A DNA stretch of 64,000 nt from Agrypnia vestita. Its lineage: Eukaryota > Arthropoda > Insecta > Trichoptera > Phryganeidae. Shown here piece after piece: positions 1 through 9,690 of this stretch. A model generated the notes under the pieces. That model was given only the letters and a program-made list of their open reading frames with translations. It searched no databases and was not told where the DNA came from. A program made the translations under genes and the position numbers. The stretch covers positions 275,584 through 339,583 of the forward strand of contig JADDOH010002554.1 in the NCBI GenBank assembly GCA_016648135.1. Direction: 5' to 3'. How positions within the stretch are numbered: position 1 is the stretch's first letter; every line of letters begins with the position of its first letter.

Positions 1-444
1 TTCCAAGGAAACTTCATCATCGAAGTATTCAAAAGCAACAAGCTGCTTAAACAGATACCAAAGATATCATTTCCCTAGTTTTTTTAATTCACTTTACTTG
101 TAAACTCATTCTAAGAACAATATGTTATTTATCGAAAATCCTAGATGCGATACTAATACTAAACAGGATTCCAATTGTTTAAAATACTACGGGAGTGGGA
201 GAGGGATGTATTCAACATATCCAAAGCTTATGCATGCTGATGCAGTGACATGTTTGTTTTGAAGCAGTTGCAGTCATTGCCCCAAACGGCGAATGTTTCC
301 TAAACTTTTATCAATAGCAGCCACCCCTAAAATTATTTTAAATGAAAAATAAAAAATAAGTATAGGTACATTTTTTTGGCTATTGAAAGCATACAAAAGT
401 GTTCTCTTATATTTTTATTTTATTTTTTGTAGCACCCTACTTTA
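1..444. other. No gene seen; AT-rich flank
   Basis: AT-rich sequence with short chance ORFs only. No repeat family shared with the rest of the window was recognised here. Confidence 0.6.
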
Positions 445-970
445 CAGGGTGTACCAGAGCTAGCAGAAGAAACTTAGTAGGTATATTCCTGACTATGCTA
501 TGAATCTAAAATCTTCAAGCAACCATGCCCTAATGTCAATAGTTATGTAGACATGCAATATTAAAATTTGCATTTTATTTCAATATTTCTTACTTATTTT
601 TTGCAAAAAGTTGAACTATCATTACAGTAACTTATATCAATTGTGAAAAATTCATTTGCTTCAATACAACTTAAATAAAATGATAAAAACCTTGTAAAGA
701 AAACTTTTTTCAATTTTTGCAAGGTTTTTTCCATTTGATTCGACTTGCATTAAAGCAAACGAATTTTTTATAATCAAAATAAGTTACTGTAATGATAGTT
801 CAACTTTTTGAAAAAAATAAGTCAGAAATATTGGGAAAAAAATGTCAACTTTGATATTGCATATCTCTATAACTATTGATATAAGGTCATGGTTGCTTGA
901 ACATTTTAGACTCATAACATAGGCAGGAATCTACCGGCCAAATTTCTGCTGCTAGCTCTGGTACACCCTG
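445..970. mobile_element. Foldback MITE with long inverted arms
   Basis: The two halves are long inverted repeats of each other: the left arm starting at 445 (CAGGGTGTACCAGAGCTAGC) reappears as the reverse complement ending at 970. The similarity runs for about 250 bp per arm with scattered substitutions and small gaps, leaving almost no spacer near 700-720. The dinucleotide TA lies directly outside both ends (443-444 and 971-972), the target duplication expected of the Tc1/mariner superfamily. There is no coding capacity. I read it as a non-autonomous foldback element; the parent transposon is not in the window. Confidence 0.8.
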
Positions 971-972
971 TA

Positions 973-2350
973 TATTACGGAATACATTTAGTCACACCTG
1001 ATGATAATCGAGTCACTCAACTATAAAGTTTTAAAATATACTGTACTTAACAATCAAATTCAATAAATATTCAAAGCGATTTTTTTTACCTGTTTAAAAT
1101 GTCCATCAAAAATATTCCCACAGTAAATATTAAATTTAAAGTTTTAATTTTATTTTCAGTCAATTAATTCGCTAAGCTCTCCGATTACGTCCGAACAGCG
1201 GTAAAAGTATAAAAATACGACGACAACGGGGATAAATTTTAAATTCAATTTTGAAAAAGTTTCGGCAGGGGGGGCGTCGTTCAATCCATCAGAAGCCATC
1301 ATTTCAATGTTTACCGCCCGAAATACCAACCCCCGAATCAGATTAAATCTCCGCAATCCCCTTCGTTATTTATGAAATTAATAAAAACATGCCCCACAGT
1401 CTGGAGATAAGCTAAATAGAAGAGCGTGGTGACCAAACGTTTCGTTTTTATGGAGGACATTCTCATTAATAATTTACATTAAAAATATATGATTTAATCT
1501 GAGTTTGCATAAATAAAACGCGGTTTTTTGTTGTTATTGCGCCTATATAAACCAGTAAATTTAAGAGGGAAAACGACCCAAACAAAATATTTATTGTTTT
1601 ACCTCTGATTCCGCGTAATATGTATGAAAAAAAATGTACAATTTGCTAAAAAATAATCAATTTTATCTTTGTATTTTTGTAAAGATTTTAGAAAAGTAAA
1701 TTTTGGCTTTCGTAGTTTTCATTTATCATTAAAAATGTCTCGGAAATTCACCAAATCGCGTCTTGTATCGATGTTCAGTTCATCTGTTGGGTGAAAAAGG
1801 ATATTCTTTGCGGCAGTTTTAATGGAATAAATACGGGTATTTTTATTTTATTTAATATTTTACAGAGCGTTAACGAAGAATATGCCGATCTATTTTATAT
1901 TCCCTACCCCTGCGCGGAAACGGCGTAATGGTTTATTTTTTATGTCAAATTTTGAGTAAACTTAAAAACGGAAGAAAATTCGACATTATTCAAGATTTCA
2001 ATATTTTGTTCAAAAAATATTTTGGCATTTTGTTACTAAGAATTTTGTGAACAAATATAAGAACGTTTTAAGTCTTTTTTTTATTTCCATCCAATGGAGT
2101 GCTCTTCTCATTGCTTCAATTTTGCTGTATTTACTTTTTTAAGATGATTCTCATAGCCCTGTTTGCCACTTTTAGTATACATTGTATCCCGATGAAAGTA
2201 TCATTGGCCCCAAAACATTTTAATTATTAAATAAATAGTGCTTTATACTAAGTTTAAGTCTTTTCTTTTTATTCATATATATAATGCTACTACAATGTTA
2301 TTTCGCTATTACTGAAATTTTTGAAACATTTGCGGGTTGTGATCGACGAA
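973..2350. other. No gene seen
   Basis: AT-rich DNA with a few more GC-rich patches near 1,180-1,350 and 1,890-1,930. The longest frames are below 70 codons and show no known motif. Nothing repeated elsewhere in the window was recognised. Confidence 0.5.
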
Positions 2351-2352
2351 TA

Positions 2353-2495
2353 CAGTTGCCGGCAAACTTCTTGAAATTTTTTGGTCTAGTGGGGGAATGC
2401 GCAGAAGACAAAATTTGGGTCTCTTTGGTGGAATGGTACATGCGCAAACTTTCTCTCACTACGCCGAAAAATTTCAAGATGTTTGCCGGCCACTG
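2353..2495. mobile_element. 143-bp palindromic MITE, TA target site
   Basis: Terminal inverted repeats of about 31 bp: left CAGTTGCCGGCAAACTTCTT, right end reading inward CAGTGGCCGGCAAACATCTT, both continuing into TTGAAATTTTT. The inner parts are also partly complementary, so the element is nearly one palindrome. TA occurs on both sides (2,351-2,352 and 2,496-2,497). This is a Tc1/mariner-type signature. A 104-codon open frame at 2,284-2,598 runs through it and is explained by this palindrome rather than by a gene. Confidence 0.75.
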
Positions 2496-2645
2496 TACCT
2501 TTGGATGGTATTTTCAAGTGACGGAAGGTAGGAAAGGGAAGTATATACAAGAATCGGAGCTGCAGCCAGCGTTCTACGTTATCTATACAGTGCGGTAATA
2601 AGGAAATCTGAGCTTAGTCTCAAGACAAAACTGACTCTTTTGCTA

Positions 2646-3130
2646 TAAAATTCAACGTTTTTTTTCGTTATGTGCATGTGGCACGCTGTAGTGCTGCCAT
2701 TGCGATAAAAAATTCAACATTTTTTGTTGTCATAAGGAGAAAATTTGCTTTATCACTATTTCACAAACTTGAATTCTTTGACCAAAATTTAATAGTTATT
2801 TTCGTTATGTGTATGCGATACGCTATATTAATGCTATTGCAATATCTTTAGGAGGTGGTCCTTGTTGCTTCTCGGTTATACCTGGCGTTTTTGGACGTTT
2901 ATAAATCACCCTAGATTGTTATAGGCCGTTCCAAATGTTTCGATAGTGTTATGATTCGATATGATAAAATTCAATGGTTATTTTCGTTATGTGTATGCGA
3001 TACGCTATATTAATGCTTTTGTGATATTTTTAGGAGATGGTCCTCGTTGCTTCTCGGTTATACCGGGCGTTTCTGGACGTTTGTAGATCACCCTAGGCCG
3101 TTCCAAATGTTTCGATAGTGTTATGACATA
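2646..3130. repeat. Degenerate direct tandem repeat, ~180-bp unit
   Basis: Two clear head-to-tail copies lie at 2,784-2,964 and 2,965-3,130. Both contain TTTTCGTTATGTGTATGCGA, GGTCCT(T/C)GTTGCTTCTCGGTT and CCGTTCCAAATGTTTCGATA. A truncated, more diverged start of the same unit is at 2,646-2,740. The end of the unit resembles 33,005-33,095 (GACGTTTGTAGA ... ATAGACCGTTC ... ACGATAG), so it is probably part of a dispersed repeat. No coding content. Confidence 0.7.
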
Positions 3131-3964
3131 TTACAAGGAATTCGGACAATTATTATTGTTACTATTAGCTCTGCTTTAGCTCCAAGAAGAGCTACAGATC
3201 ATCTGAAAACTAAGTATGATCAGTAAATGGGCATTTTCTGTTGCGAAATATTTACCTTCAGTAATAAATGCATCACAAAACTCACTGAGGAAGGTAACGA
3301 AACGGATGACGGCAGGCTCTGTACGAGTAGATAAAATAAACTAACTAGGATACAGATTTAACGAACACTGGGACTCTTCTATGCAAATTAAATGTCGTGA
3401 GAGCAAGTCCAAGCTGCACTCTTCCGCATGATGAAATTATTGCGCAGCCATGTGCTAAATTAAAATGAGAATGATGCCATCCTACGTATTTCCTGTATTT
3501 TATATTGAATGGTATAGTAGTCAGTCACTGAAAAAATGATAAACAACTTCGAATTTGAGATGTAGGCGATAATGACAGCTTTCATCCTTACGCGAAAGGA
3601 AAAATCGTTAAATATCATAAAACATTAAAAAGGATTGTTTCGAACAGGAACCACGGCGATCGAACTTGATTTCGTACAGCCAACTGCGCCTCGTAAACTG
3701 TGTTTTTTAATGTTTTCTTTAGTTATAATTTAATGGTTTATTGTTTAAGGCAGGAAGAAAGGTATTTTGTAATATGTGAGTGCAAATAGGTGCGTGGTAG
3801 AAAAAAAAACGTGTTTTATTTTATTAACTCTGGTAAAAAGTATATTTTGAGGCTTCTGACCAAATTTCAGGCTAGAGACTTAACAGATGACGATAGCTTG
3901 GTTGTTCCAAATATGTTAAATAAGGTGTATAAATAACATATTTACAACTTTAAAAAAATGATAA
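3131..3964. other. No gene seen
   Basis: Mixed-composition sequence without a long frame, repeat or RNA gene that I could recognise. It directly precedes the truncated LINE and may include its decayed upstream part. Confidence 0.4.
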
Positions 3965-4276
3965 ATATGTCTTCAGGAGCGACGAGCAAGAAGAGGTGAC
4001 CTCATCGAGACATTCAAGATTCTATCGGGCTACTACAATATTCCTAATATGACAGATATGTTTGCATTTAACACTAATGTGGGCCTTCGAAGACATCACC
4101 TGAAGTTGAACAAGTCTCGGTTCTCGTGTAACCCAAGAAAGCATGCATTAAGCAATAGAGTGGTCAATTTGTGGAACAGTTTACCTGAAGGCGTTGTGTC
4201 TGCAGCCATTGTCAATCAGTTTAATAATAGGCTGGATATTCAAATGAGAGACAGTGATATGGGCCTATCAGCTTAA
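3965..4276 (+). pseudogene. CR1/Jockey-like LINE reverse transcriptase, C-terminal end
   Basis: An open frame from a stop at 3,962 to the TAA ending at 4,276 carries the C-terminal tail typical of CR1/Jockey-group non-LTR reverse transcriptases. Recognisable blocks in order are RRGDLIETFKILSGYYN, LRRHHLKLNKSRF, and RKHALSNRVVNLWNSLP, followed by VNQFNNRLD. In intact elements this follows the catalytic domain of a protein that copies element RNA at a nicked target. All catalytic motifs are missing upstream, so this is a 5'-truncated dead copy, as is normal for LINEs. The stop codon is followed 18 bp later by an AAT microsatellite that probably marks the element 3' end. Family level (CR1 versus Jockey) is uncertain. 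Confidence 0.85.
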
Positions 4277-4294
4277 GCTGCCTGCCCATTATCG

Positions 4295-4317
4295 ATAATA
4301 ATAATAATAATAATAAT
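4295..4317. repeat. (AAT)n microsatellite, likely LINE 3' tail
   Basis: Uninterrupted ATAATA repeat directly after the LINE stop codon. CR1-group elements commonly end in such short microsatellites. Confidence 0.85.
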
Positions 4318-4337
4318 GTACGATTACTCTTGGGTGG

Positions 4338-4430
4338 AATCAGCGAACATTTCATTGTGTAAAGTGATCACTTAAGCCAGCCAACACAGGTAGTAAGCCC
4401 TATGAACACCCAATAAAGACTTCCATATAT
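4338..4430 (+). repeat. Dispersed repeat family A, copy 1
   Basis: Shares AAAGTGATCACTTAAGCCAG, a (C/T)AGGT..TAAGCCCT block and CTTCCATA with five other places: 9,330-9,425 (-), 23,175-23,300 (+), 28,995-29,110 (+), 51,630-51,790 (-) and 51,855-51,985 (+). Later parts of longer copies contain AGCTTCGTCTCTGTGAGACT. No ORF or tRNA-like head is visible. It could be a LINE 3' region or a SINE tail. Confidence 0.65.
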
Positions 4431-4439
4431 ATTTTTATT

Positions 4440-4670
4440 TTATATTTTCTGGGGTATTTCGCTGTTTTATCGACCTTTCTGGTCGAAGTTTCGGATCCCT
4501 TCGCTACCATCATCAGGGCTGATGTGTAATTTTAAGTGTTGATTCTGTGGTTACGTATTACTTGCAATACCGTCTCTCGTAAGTCTAGAAAAACGGCATA
4601 ATAATACCCCGGAAAATACAAACTAGAAATTTCTGAATGGCCGTGAAAACCTAAGAACAAACTTCCATAT
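4440..4670 (-). mobile_element. Penelope-like element terminal region with hammerhead-like core
   Basis: The ends are inverted repeats (TATTTTCTGGGGTATT near 4,443 against AATACCCCGGAAAATA near 4,605). The same sequence theme recurs at 48,265-48,460 and 55,015-55,200 (CCGTGAAAACCTAAGAAC, CGGCATAATA, CCCAGAAAACACAAACCAGA). Minus-strand 4,516-4,488 reads CTGATGA, 17 bases, GAAAC, the order of the conserved hammerhead-ribozyme core. The stem between them is degraded. It lies just downstream, on the same strand, of GIY-YIG endonuclease remnants, as expected for a Penelope-like 3' terminal repeat. Confidence 0.65.
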
Positions 4671-4799
4671 AAATATATTGTGAGGCATCTATAATTTAGC
4701 TTGATTAAATCATTAAATAATAAAAACACGGGAATAGTAATAATTTGTCCATATCATAAGATAAATTGAAAAGTAGACACCGAAATGGACAATATATCA

Positions 4800-5110
4800 A
4801 ATAATGGGCTATTCATAAAATTCAACTGGTTATAAGTTATATTGGATTAAGTGTTCTGTCATTTCTTAATTTCTAATATTTCTAAGTTAGCCAATTATTT
4901 ACACGGAGAATCTCAATACCGTTTTCTTATTTAAACGTGTGGCCTGCTTCCAAAATATGGTTTGAGAATTCCAAGAAGTTATTATTTTTGAGACATCTTC
5001 AAGGTTCCTCCACTCTGACATTAAAATTGCGTGTCGTTTTACCTATATTAAATGCTGAATAGTCATAAAAATTCAGTTTTAAATACCGGAATGATTTAGC
5101 GGGTTGACTT
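4800..5110 (-). pseudogene. Penelope-like element GIY-YIG endonuclease fragment
   Basis: Reading the minus strand from about 5,065 gives NIGKTTRNFNVRVEEP, then CLKNNNFLEFSNHILEAGH, TFK, and GIEILRVNN. This matches the layout of the GIY-YIG nuclease domain at the C terminus of Penelope-like proteins (YIG..T.R.F..R..EH, then ..H.LE.GH.F, then EILH). That domain nicks target DNA for retrotransposition. Three in-frame stops interrupt it, the N-terminal reverse transcriptase is absent, and the GIY tripeptide is not preserved. A second fragment of the same region is at 59,735-59,880. A family-profile search would be decisive; the motif order makes the assignment fairly safe. Confidence 0.7.
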
Positions 5111-5660
5111 TGTCTTCAGAGTTAATTGTAAGTTTGCTTAAGCTATTGTTAATATAAAACGCGGATTACGTCACCCTGGTTTTAAATCATTTTTAAATGG
5201 CCAGTTTTACTTCTGATCACTGGCCGTATTTATAAAATGTATTATATCTTCTATTTAAGATTCGGATTAATTTATAAATATGATACTTTTAAGAAATCCC
5301 ATATCTCATTCCCCCGAGTGAAACGCGACGGAAGAACAGAGGGCGTGAAAAATGTGACGGAAATGATCACCTCATAAGACGGCCGCGGCCGCGATCCTGC
5401 GAGATGTCCTCGCTGGGAACAAAGGGTCGCTGAAGGGCGGAAGAAGTGAGACGAATGGGTATTAGGCGCACCCTCTAGATACGTTGCTCCGAGACATCAA
5501 CAAAGACACGATTTTACTTCGTGAAGCACAGTTTTTCAAAGAGCTTTGCAGATTATTAATGGATTTGGCATTTACGCTGAAGAGAACCATAATGATAGAT
5601 TAACAATAATTAAATATATTTTCTATGTTCTCTCTACTTGAGTTTTTAAAATTATTTTAT
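5111..5660. other. No gene seen; GC-rich patch 5,310-5,490
   Basis: A clearly GC-richer island (with GGCCGCGGCCGCGATCC near 5,382) stands in AT-rich DNA. It has no long frame and no copy elsewhere in the window. It may be single-copy host sequence. Confidence 0.4.
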
Positions 5661-5663
5661 TTT

Positions 5664-5796
5664 TCCACCGTATACCTTTATTCCGGTCATAATCACAATT
5701 ATAATAATTTCATTGTACGTCCATCTGTCCTTAGTAGCTTTGTGTAACGTCCGTAACTTCTTTACGAGTATAGTATAAAAACTGTCGTCTTTTTTT
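5664..5796 (-). repeat. SINE-X terminal fragment (first of two flanking family M)
   Basis: Contains TATACCTTTATTCCGGTCAT, AATTTCATTGT, TAGTAGCTTTGTG and AACGTCCGTAACTTCTTTA. The same block recurs at 6,121-6,272, and in diverged form at 10,912-11,010 and at the end of the SINE at 46,233-46,556 (opposite strand). It is cut off where family M copy 1 begins. Confidence 0.65.
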
Positions 5797-6118
5797 ATCC
5801 CCTTTCTTTTAACTCGTAGCGTCTACGGTTTGTTGTCTACCGGAAAAACTTTGGATCGTTTTTTAACCCTTTTACCGTGATACAATCGAGCTGAAACTTT
5901 GCAGGCAGACTCGTGGCTACGATAAAAATGATCTAACAAATTTTCGTTAAAAAAATTAATAATTATAGTATAATTTTGGATTTTTCGACATTTTAATTGT
6001 TTATTCAAATTGGAATCAATACAAATGTGTAATGACCCCAACGCGTGCAATAGGCTTGGAACAGATTCAATGAGAAAGGGAGTATTATAAAAATTTGGTT
6101 TTTATGGGTTAGTTTTTT
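5797..6118 (+). mobile_element. Dispersed element family M, copy 1
   Basis: Begins (A)TCCCCTTTCTTTTAACTCGT and ends GAAAGGGAGTATTATAAAAA...TATGGGTTAGTTTTT. The interior carries AACTTTGGATCG, CAATCGAGCTGAAACTTTGC and GCAGGCAGACTCGTGGC. Five further copies lie at 30,429, 31,333, 36,427 (-), 39,129 and 55,223 (-). The short ACTCCCTTTC/GAAAGGGAGT inverted ends and lack of an ORF suggest a non-autonomous element of unknown class. Confidence 0.7.
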
Positions 6119-6120
6119 TC

Positions 6121-6272
6121 ACAGCATACCTTTATTCCGGTCATAATCAGAATTATAATAATTTCATTGTCCGTCTGTCTATCTTTAGTAGCTTTGTGAA
6201 ACGTCCATTACTTCTTTATAGTATAAAAACTTTTTTCTTTTGTTTTCTTTTTTGAAGGGTTACAGCTAATGT
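6121..6272 (-). repeat. SINE-X terminal fragment (second)
   Basis: Near copy of 5,664-5,796, but it runs on to the element end GGGTTACAGCTAA. That terminus is shared with 11,151-11,164 and, inverted, with 46,236-46,250. Confidence 0.65.
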
Positions 6273-6279
6273 TTAAATA

Positions 6280-6314
6280 AATGTCACGCTTTTTGTTGTC
6301 ACTGCACGCCCCTG
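6280..6314. mobile_element. Truncated end of hAT-like MITE family
   Basis: GTCACTGCACGCCCCTG is the right terminus seen in full elements at 26,713, 62,424 and 62,828. The remainder of the element is missing. Confidence 0.5.
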
Positions 6315-6552
6315 GTATTAATATGCTTACTTAACCGATTCATAAAACACAAAGTAGAATCCACTGGTGCTGATATTTAGCTATCTTTAAAATACTGTCA
6401 CGGAATCGTGACTGTGAGAGGCAAATGAATCACACAAAATTAATCAAAGTTATATTAATGACACAAAGTTACTAGATACGAATTTGATCGGATCACTGTT
6501 CTTAAATTCGCTCTAAATATTTATAGAACATTTCACACACTTATTCACCAAA

Positions 6553-6895
6553 CTTAAATCTTCGCTGCACTTTTTATGACTCCTAAGTAACTTGCATCTC
6601 ATATACTGATGCACGTTGCTTAAATCGCTCAGGTTTGAATTTGAATACTTCTCGCCTGTCGGTAGGTACTTTTTTGATTTACTATCGCTGAAACGCACAC
6701 GTTCACTAAAGCACACTGTAATTTTTCGAAAACGCAATTTTGCAAAACGCAAAAACTGCTTCGCGCGAAGCGTTCCATGTTGGTTCTCGATATATCCACA
6801 ATCCGCCGGACTATCCTAGAACCTTCTAGTATCTTCCAATTTCAGTGTAAAAGATTTTGTACTGTAAAATCATCGATTACGAGTAATTGTTTCTA
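6553..6895. repeat. Dispersed repeat, copy 1 (partner 29,981-30,330)
   Basis: Collinear with 29,981-30,330: TCGCTGCACTTTTTAT, ACTCCT, ATACTGA(T/C)GCACGTTGCT, TGTCGGTAGGTACTTT, TTGATTTACTATCG, CCTAGAACCT, TAGTATCTTCCA and ATCGATTACG. Small ORFs on both strands (6,513-6,752 and 6,616-6,819) are shared repeat sequence and not genes. It resembles a terminal regulatory repeat, but no retroelement body is attached. Confidence 0.65.
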
Positions 6896-8057
6896 ATTCT
6901 ACCATATCGGGACAATACGTTTAAATTTGTCTTTGGTTGAAATTGAAAGACTGTACCTCCAGTCGTTTGCGCTGATAAGATAGCCGGCCGTTCTTCGCTA
7001 TCGTGCATTTTACCTAATAAACTCTCCCTGGGGGTGAATAAAGCCTGATATTTAATTTAAACTTTTTCATCCAACTCCTTTTGGAATTCCATCACGCATA
7101 ATAAAATACAAGGCGTTTTAAAATTTGGTCCACACGATGAGCGACAAATTATCATCAACAGACGATTTCAATATTTAATTTAGAAGTGACAAAGTATTGC
7201 ATTCTTACGGCCCGCATCTACGGAACGGTATACGGTGAGATGAGTCCTTTAGATTTACTTGACATAAATCTCATTAACGAGTAAACCTTTTGTGATTTTG
7301 ATCTGTAGATAAATTTAGATATCACCGCTTGTTCTAGGATTGTGATTGGTAGGACAGAATTATAGTGGAACCGTAAATACCACCAAATAATTAATCTGAA
7401 AGTTGGACAAACCAAATCAAAAATAGTCAACGGTGGCATAAATGACTCAATGGCTTTTCTGGTAAACTCAGTCAAAGCTAGTAAACTGTACTAGAAAGAA
7501 AGAAAGAAACTATGTAGAAATTAAGGGCATGGTTCCAGCAATTTTTATTTACGTCCAATCCACAAAAGTTTTGTCAGTGATCTTTGAGGAGGGTGTAAGA
7601 AAAGTGAGTGTTGTGTGGGAAATGTGTGGGAAATCAACGATGCCCATGGGGTAAGAATCGGTAGAGAAGAATTGTTCTTGGAGCCATAACTCAAACTAAA
7701 TTGTCAAGCTTATTAGGATGATGATAATTATTGTTGTGTAATTAGCCAATATACAATGTAAAATCATGCAATGATTTTTTACGTATTTCTGTGTAGTATA
7801 ATGGTCTGAAACTCATTTGTGTGCAGTTAATATCAAAGAACTGTTGAAATGTTTCAAGTGTTAAAGGTTGAAACGAAAGGACTTCTTAGAATTGAGAGGA
7901 AATTAAAATAATTTGCGAAAAAAATGCCTGTATCTACAATGGGAGCATTTTCAAGTTGCCGTAGAAACGTGATACCAGGATTAAACCACAAATCAAACAG
8001 AAAAGAGGTAAGGAAGCTTCTCAATCTGTAATATACTGACGACATATTCAACACGAC
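6896..8057. other. No gene seen
   Basis: AT-rich. Short frames on both strands lack recognisable motifs. The part from about 7,850 may be decayed upstream sequence of the LINE remnant that follows. Confidence 0.4.
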
Positions 8058-8240
8058 CAAAAAGGCCTACGCGCAACTCTTGGCATTACCAGATACTGAA
8101 AGATGATTCTGTTAGAATCCTCAACGACAACCTTGAAAAAGGATGAAAAAAAAGAGAAAAGGGGCGAGGTTTGCGTATCAGAACAGAAGGATAGCACCGC
8201 ATCTTCTCTGCCTACCGCCGCGATGAAACGGCTTGTTCCT
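8058..8240 (+). pseudogene. Degenerate non-LTR retrotransposon C-terminal tail
   Basis: Nucleotide and translated similarity to 28,128-28,395. Examples are AGGCCTACGCG..ACTCTTGGCATTACCAGAT against GGGCGACCGCGG..ACTTGGCATGACCAGAT, and GAGGTTTGCGTATCAGAACAGA..TTCTCTGCCTAC against GCAAGATTTGTGTATCAAGACAGA..TTTCTGCCTAC. In intact copies this is the conserved GRPRKTW..DQI ... AYxYG end of a LINE protein. Several frame changes and stops are present, so it is a dead fragment. Confidence 0.55.
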
Positions 8241-9329
8241 AAATAGGCAACACCGATATGACTGTTTTAGTGCAAATTTTTAAGTCACGTAAGTCAAATA
8301 TATGTATATTAAGGGAAGAAAAGAGAGTTAGTACTAAAATACCCGGGAGACCCCATTTTTTGGAAGTAAAATATCATATAATATTTTGCGCTACGCTCGG
8401 GTCTAAGTACGACTGCAAAATTCTAAAAACAAAGCTGTCTTACAAACAAGTCCAAAACTTTCTGTTTGGTATTTCTTCACTGTATTTATTTTTACGTTTC
8501 ATGCTCACGTCTACATACCATTATTTACACAAGCATTATAAGCTTAGCATATTAGTAAACATATTAAGTTTAAGCTTAGAGACAAACAGGCAATTTGTTG
8601 TACTACTGAAGAAAATTTGGTAGATAAATATTTTTCTCAACTTAACTTGTATATCATCATAATGTCATCGATACTATTTTATAATATTATCCGCTTATTT
8701 AAGTAACTCAGTGGTACCTATTAGACTAGGATATCGTTTAATCCTCTTATTTTAAAAGTAAGAACATTATTTTATATTAAAATGTAAATATTGTGTTACA
8801 CGTTGACATCGATTGACTGCTATGGACATTGTATGATTATACTATTTTAATTGATACATATTTAACTACACTGCATATTTTGGCTAATTTGTATATAATG
8901 TTATCATCTTAAATTTTATAAACGGATTATGATTTTTGTTTATAATTAGTGACATTACAAGTTACATTTGTGTTACATGATTATCAATGTTTCTAATACA
9001 ATTTGAATTGAAAATTAATATGCAAAGTAATAAAACTCAAAGATGTTTCAGAACATATATTTTTTGTAGAGGGATTTATTGTATTTTATTTAAATTAAAT
9101 AAATTGCTATATATTAGGCCAGGCCCTGCAGGAGACATTATTTATCCAATTAAAATAGTAATTTAACAATTAATGAAAAATGAATAATGAAGACAACTTA
9201 AATATATATATAAATATTCCTGGAGCAGCTATGCTGATTATCATCAACAAAATCAATATTTCATTAAGATAAATTAAAGAAGTCTTACAGGGATTTAATC
9301 TATTTATATGAGAAATGTGTATGAAATAC
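8241..9329. other. No supported gene; 121-codon frame of unknown meaning
   Basis: Holds one 121-codon + frame (8,258-8,623). It is rich in K, L, S and Y and has no recognisable domain, Kozak-like context or neighbouring exons. The rest is AT-rich without recognised repeats. I treat the frame as chance. Confidence 0.4.
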
Positions 9330-9425
9330 TTTTTGTAGGATGACCCAGGGCTTATGAACTGTATGAGCCGGCTTACGTGATCACTCTACATGATGCAACG
9401 TTCACCATTATAATTTTTTTGAATG
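9330..9425 (-). repeat. Dispersed repeat family A, copy 2
   Basis: Reverse complement carries GTAGAGTGATCACGTAAGCC, GGCTCATACAG and TAAGCCCTGGGTCAT, matching 4,338-4,430. Confidence 0.65.
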
Positions 9426-9498
9426 TTATAATAAAATATATATGATCCAATTCTGATTGATATTAAAATTGATAATATTTCATTGTCCAAATATTTGA

Positions 9499-9690
9499 GT
9501 AGCTTTAAGGTCTAGTGATTAAGGCACCCACCTAGAGTCTAGTGGAAGTGAGTTCGAGTTTCGTTCCAGGATCAAGTTTGTCCTGTTTCCAAAGCACAAT
9601 TGCTTAACTTAATTTGAGAATAGTAAGGAAGAATATTTAAGTGACGTATATTCCGTGTACGCTTCTGCATTTAAAAAATATATAAAATAT
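9499..9690 (+). repeat. tRNA-derived SINE, copy 1
   Basis: The head resembles a tRNA with pol III boxes: GGTCTAGTGATT (A-box position, 9,509-9,520) and GAGTTCGAGTTT (B-box position, 9,550-9,561). The tail (GTGACGTATATTCCGTGTAC, TTTAAAAAATATATA) matches the second copy at 43,560-43,750. It is too diverged from a cloverleaf to be a working tRNA gene. Confidence 0.75.

Noticed and set aside
2284..2598. 104-codon + frame with cysteine- and aromatic-rich sequence
   Set aside because: The centre is a palindromic MITE with a TA duplication; the frame is by-product.
8258..8623. 121-codon + frame
   Set aside because: No motif, no splice context, low-complexity composition; more likely chance than gene.
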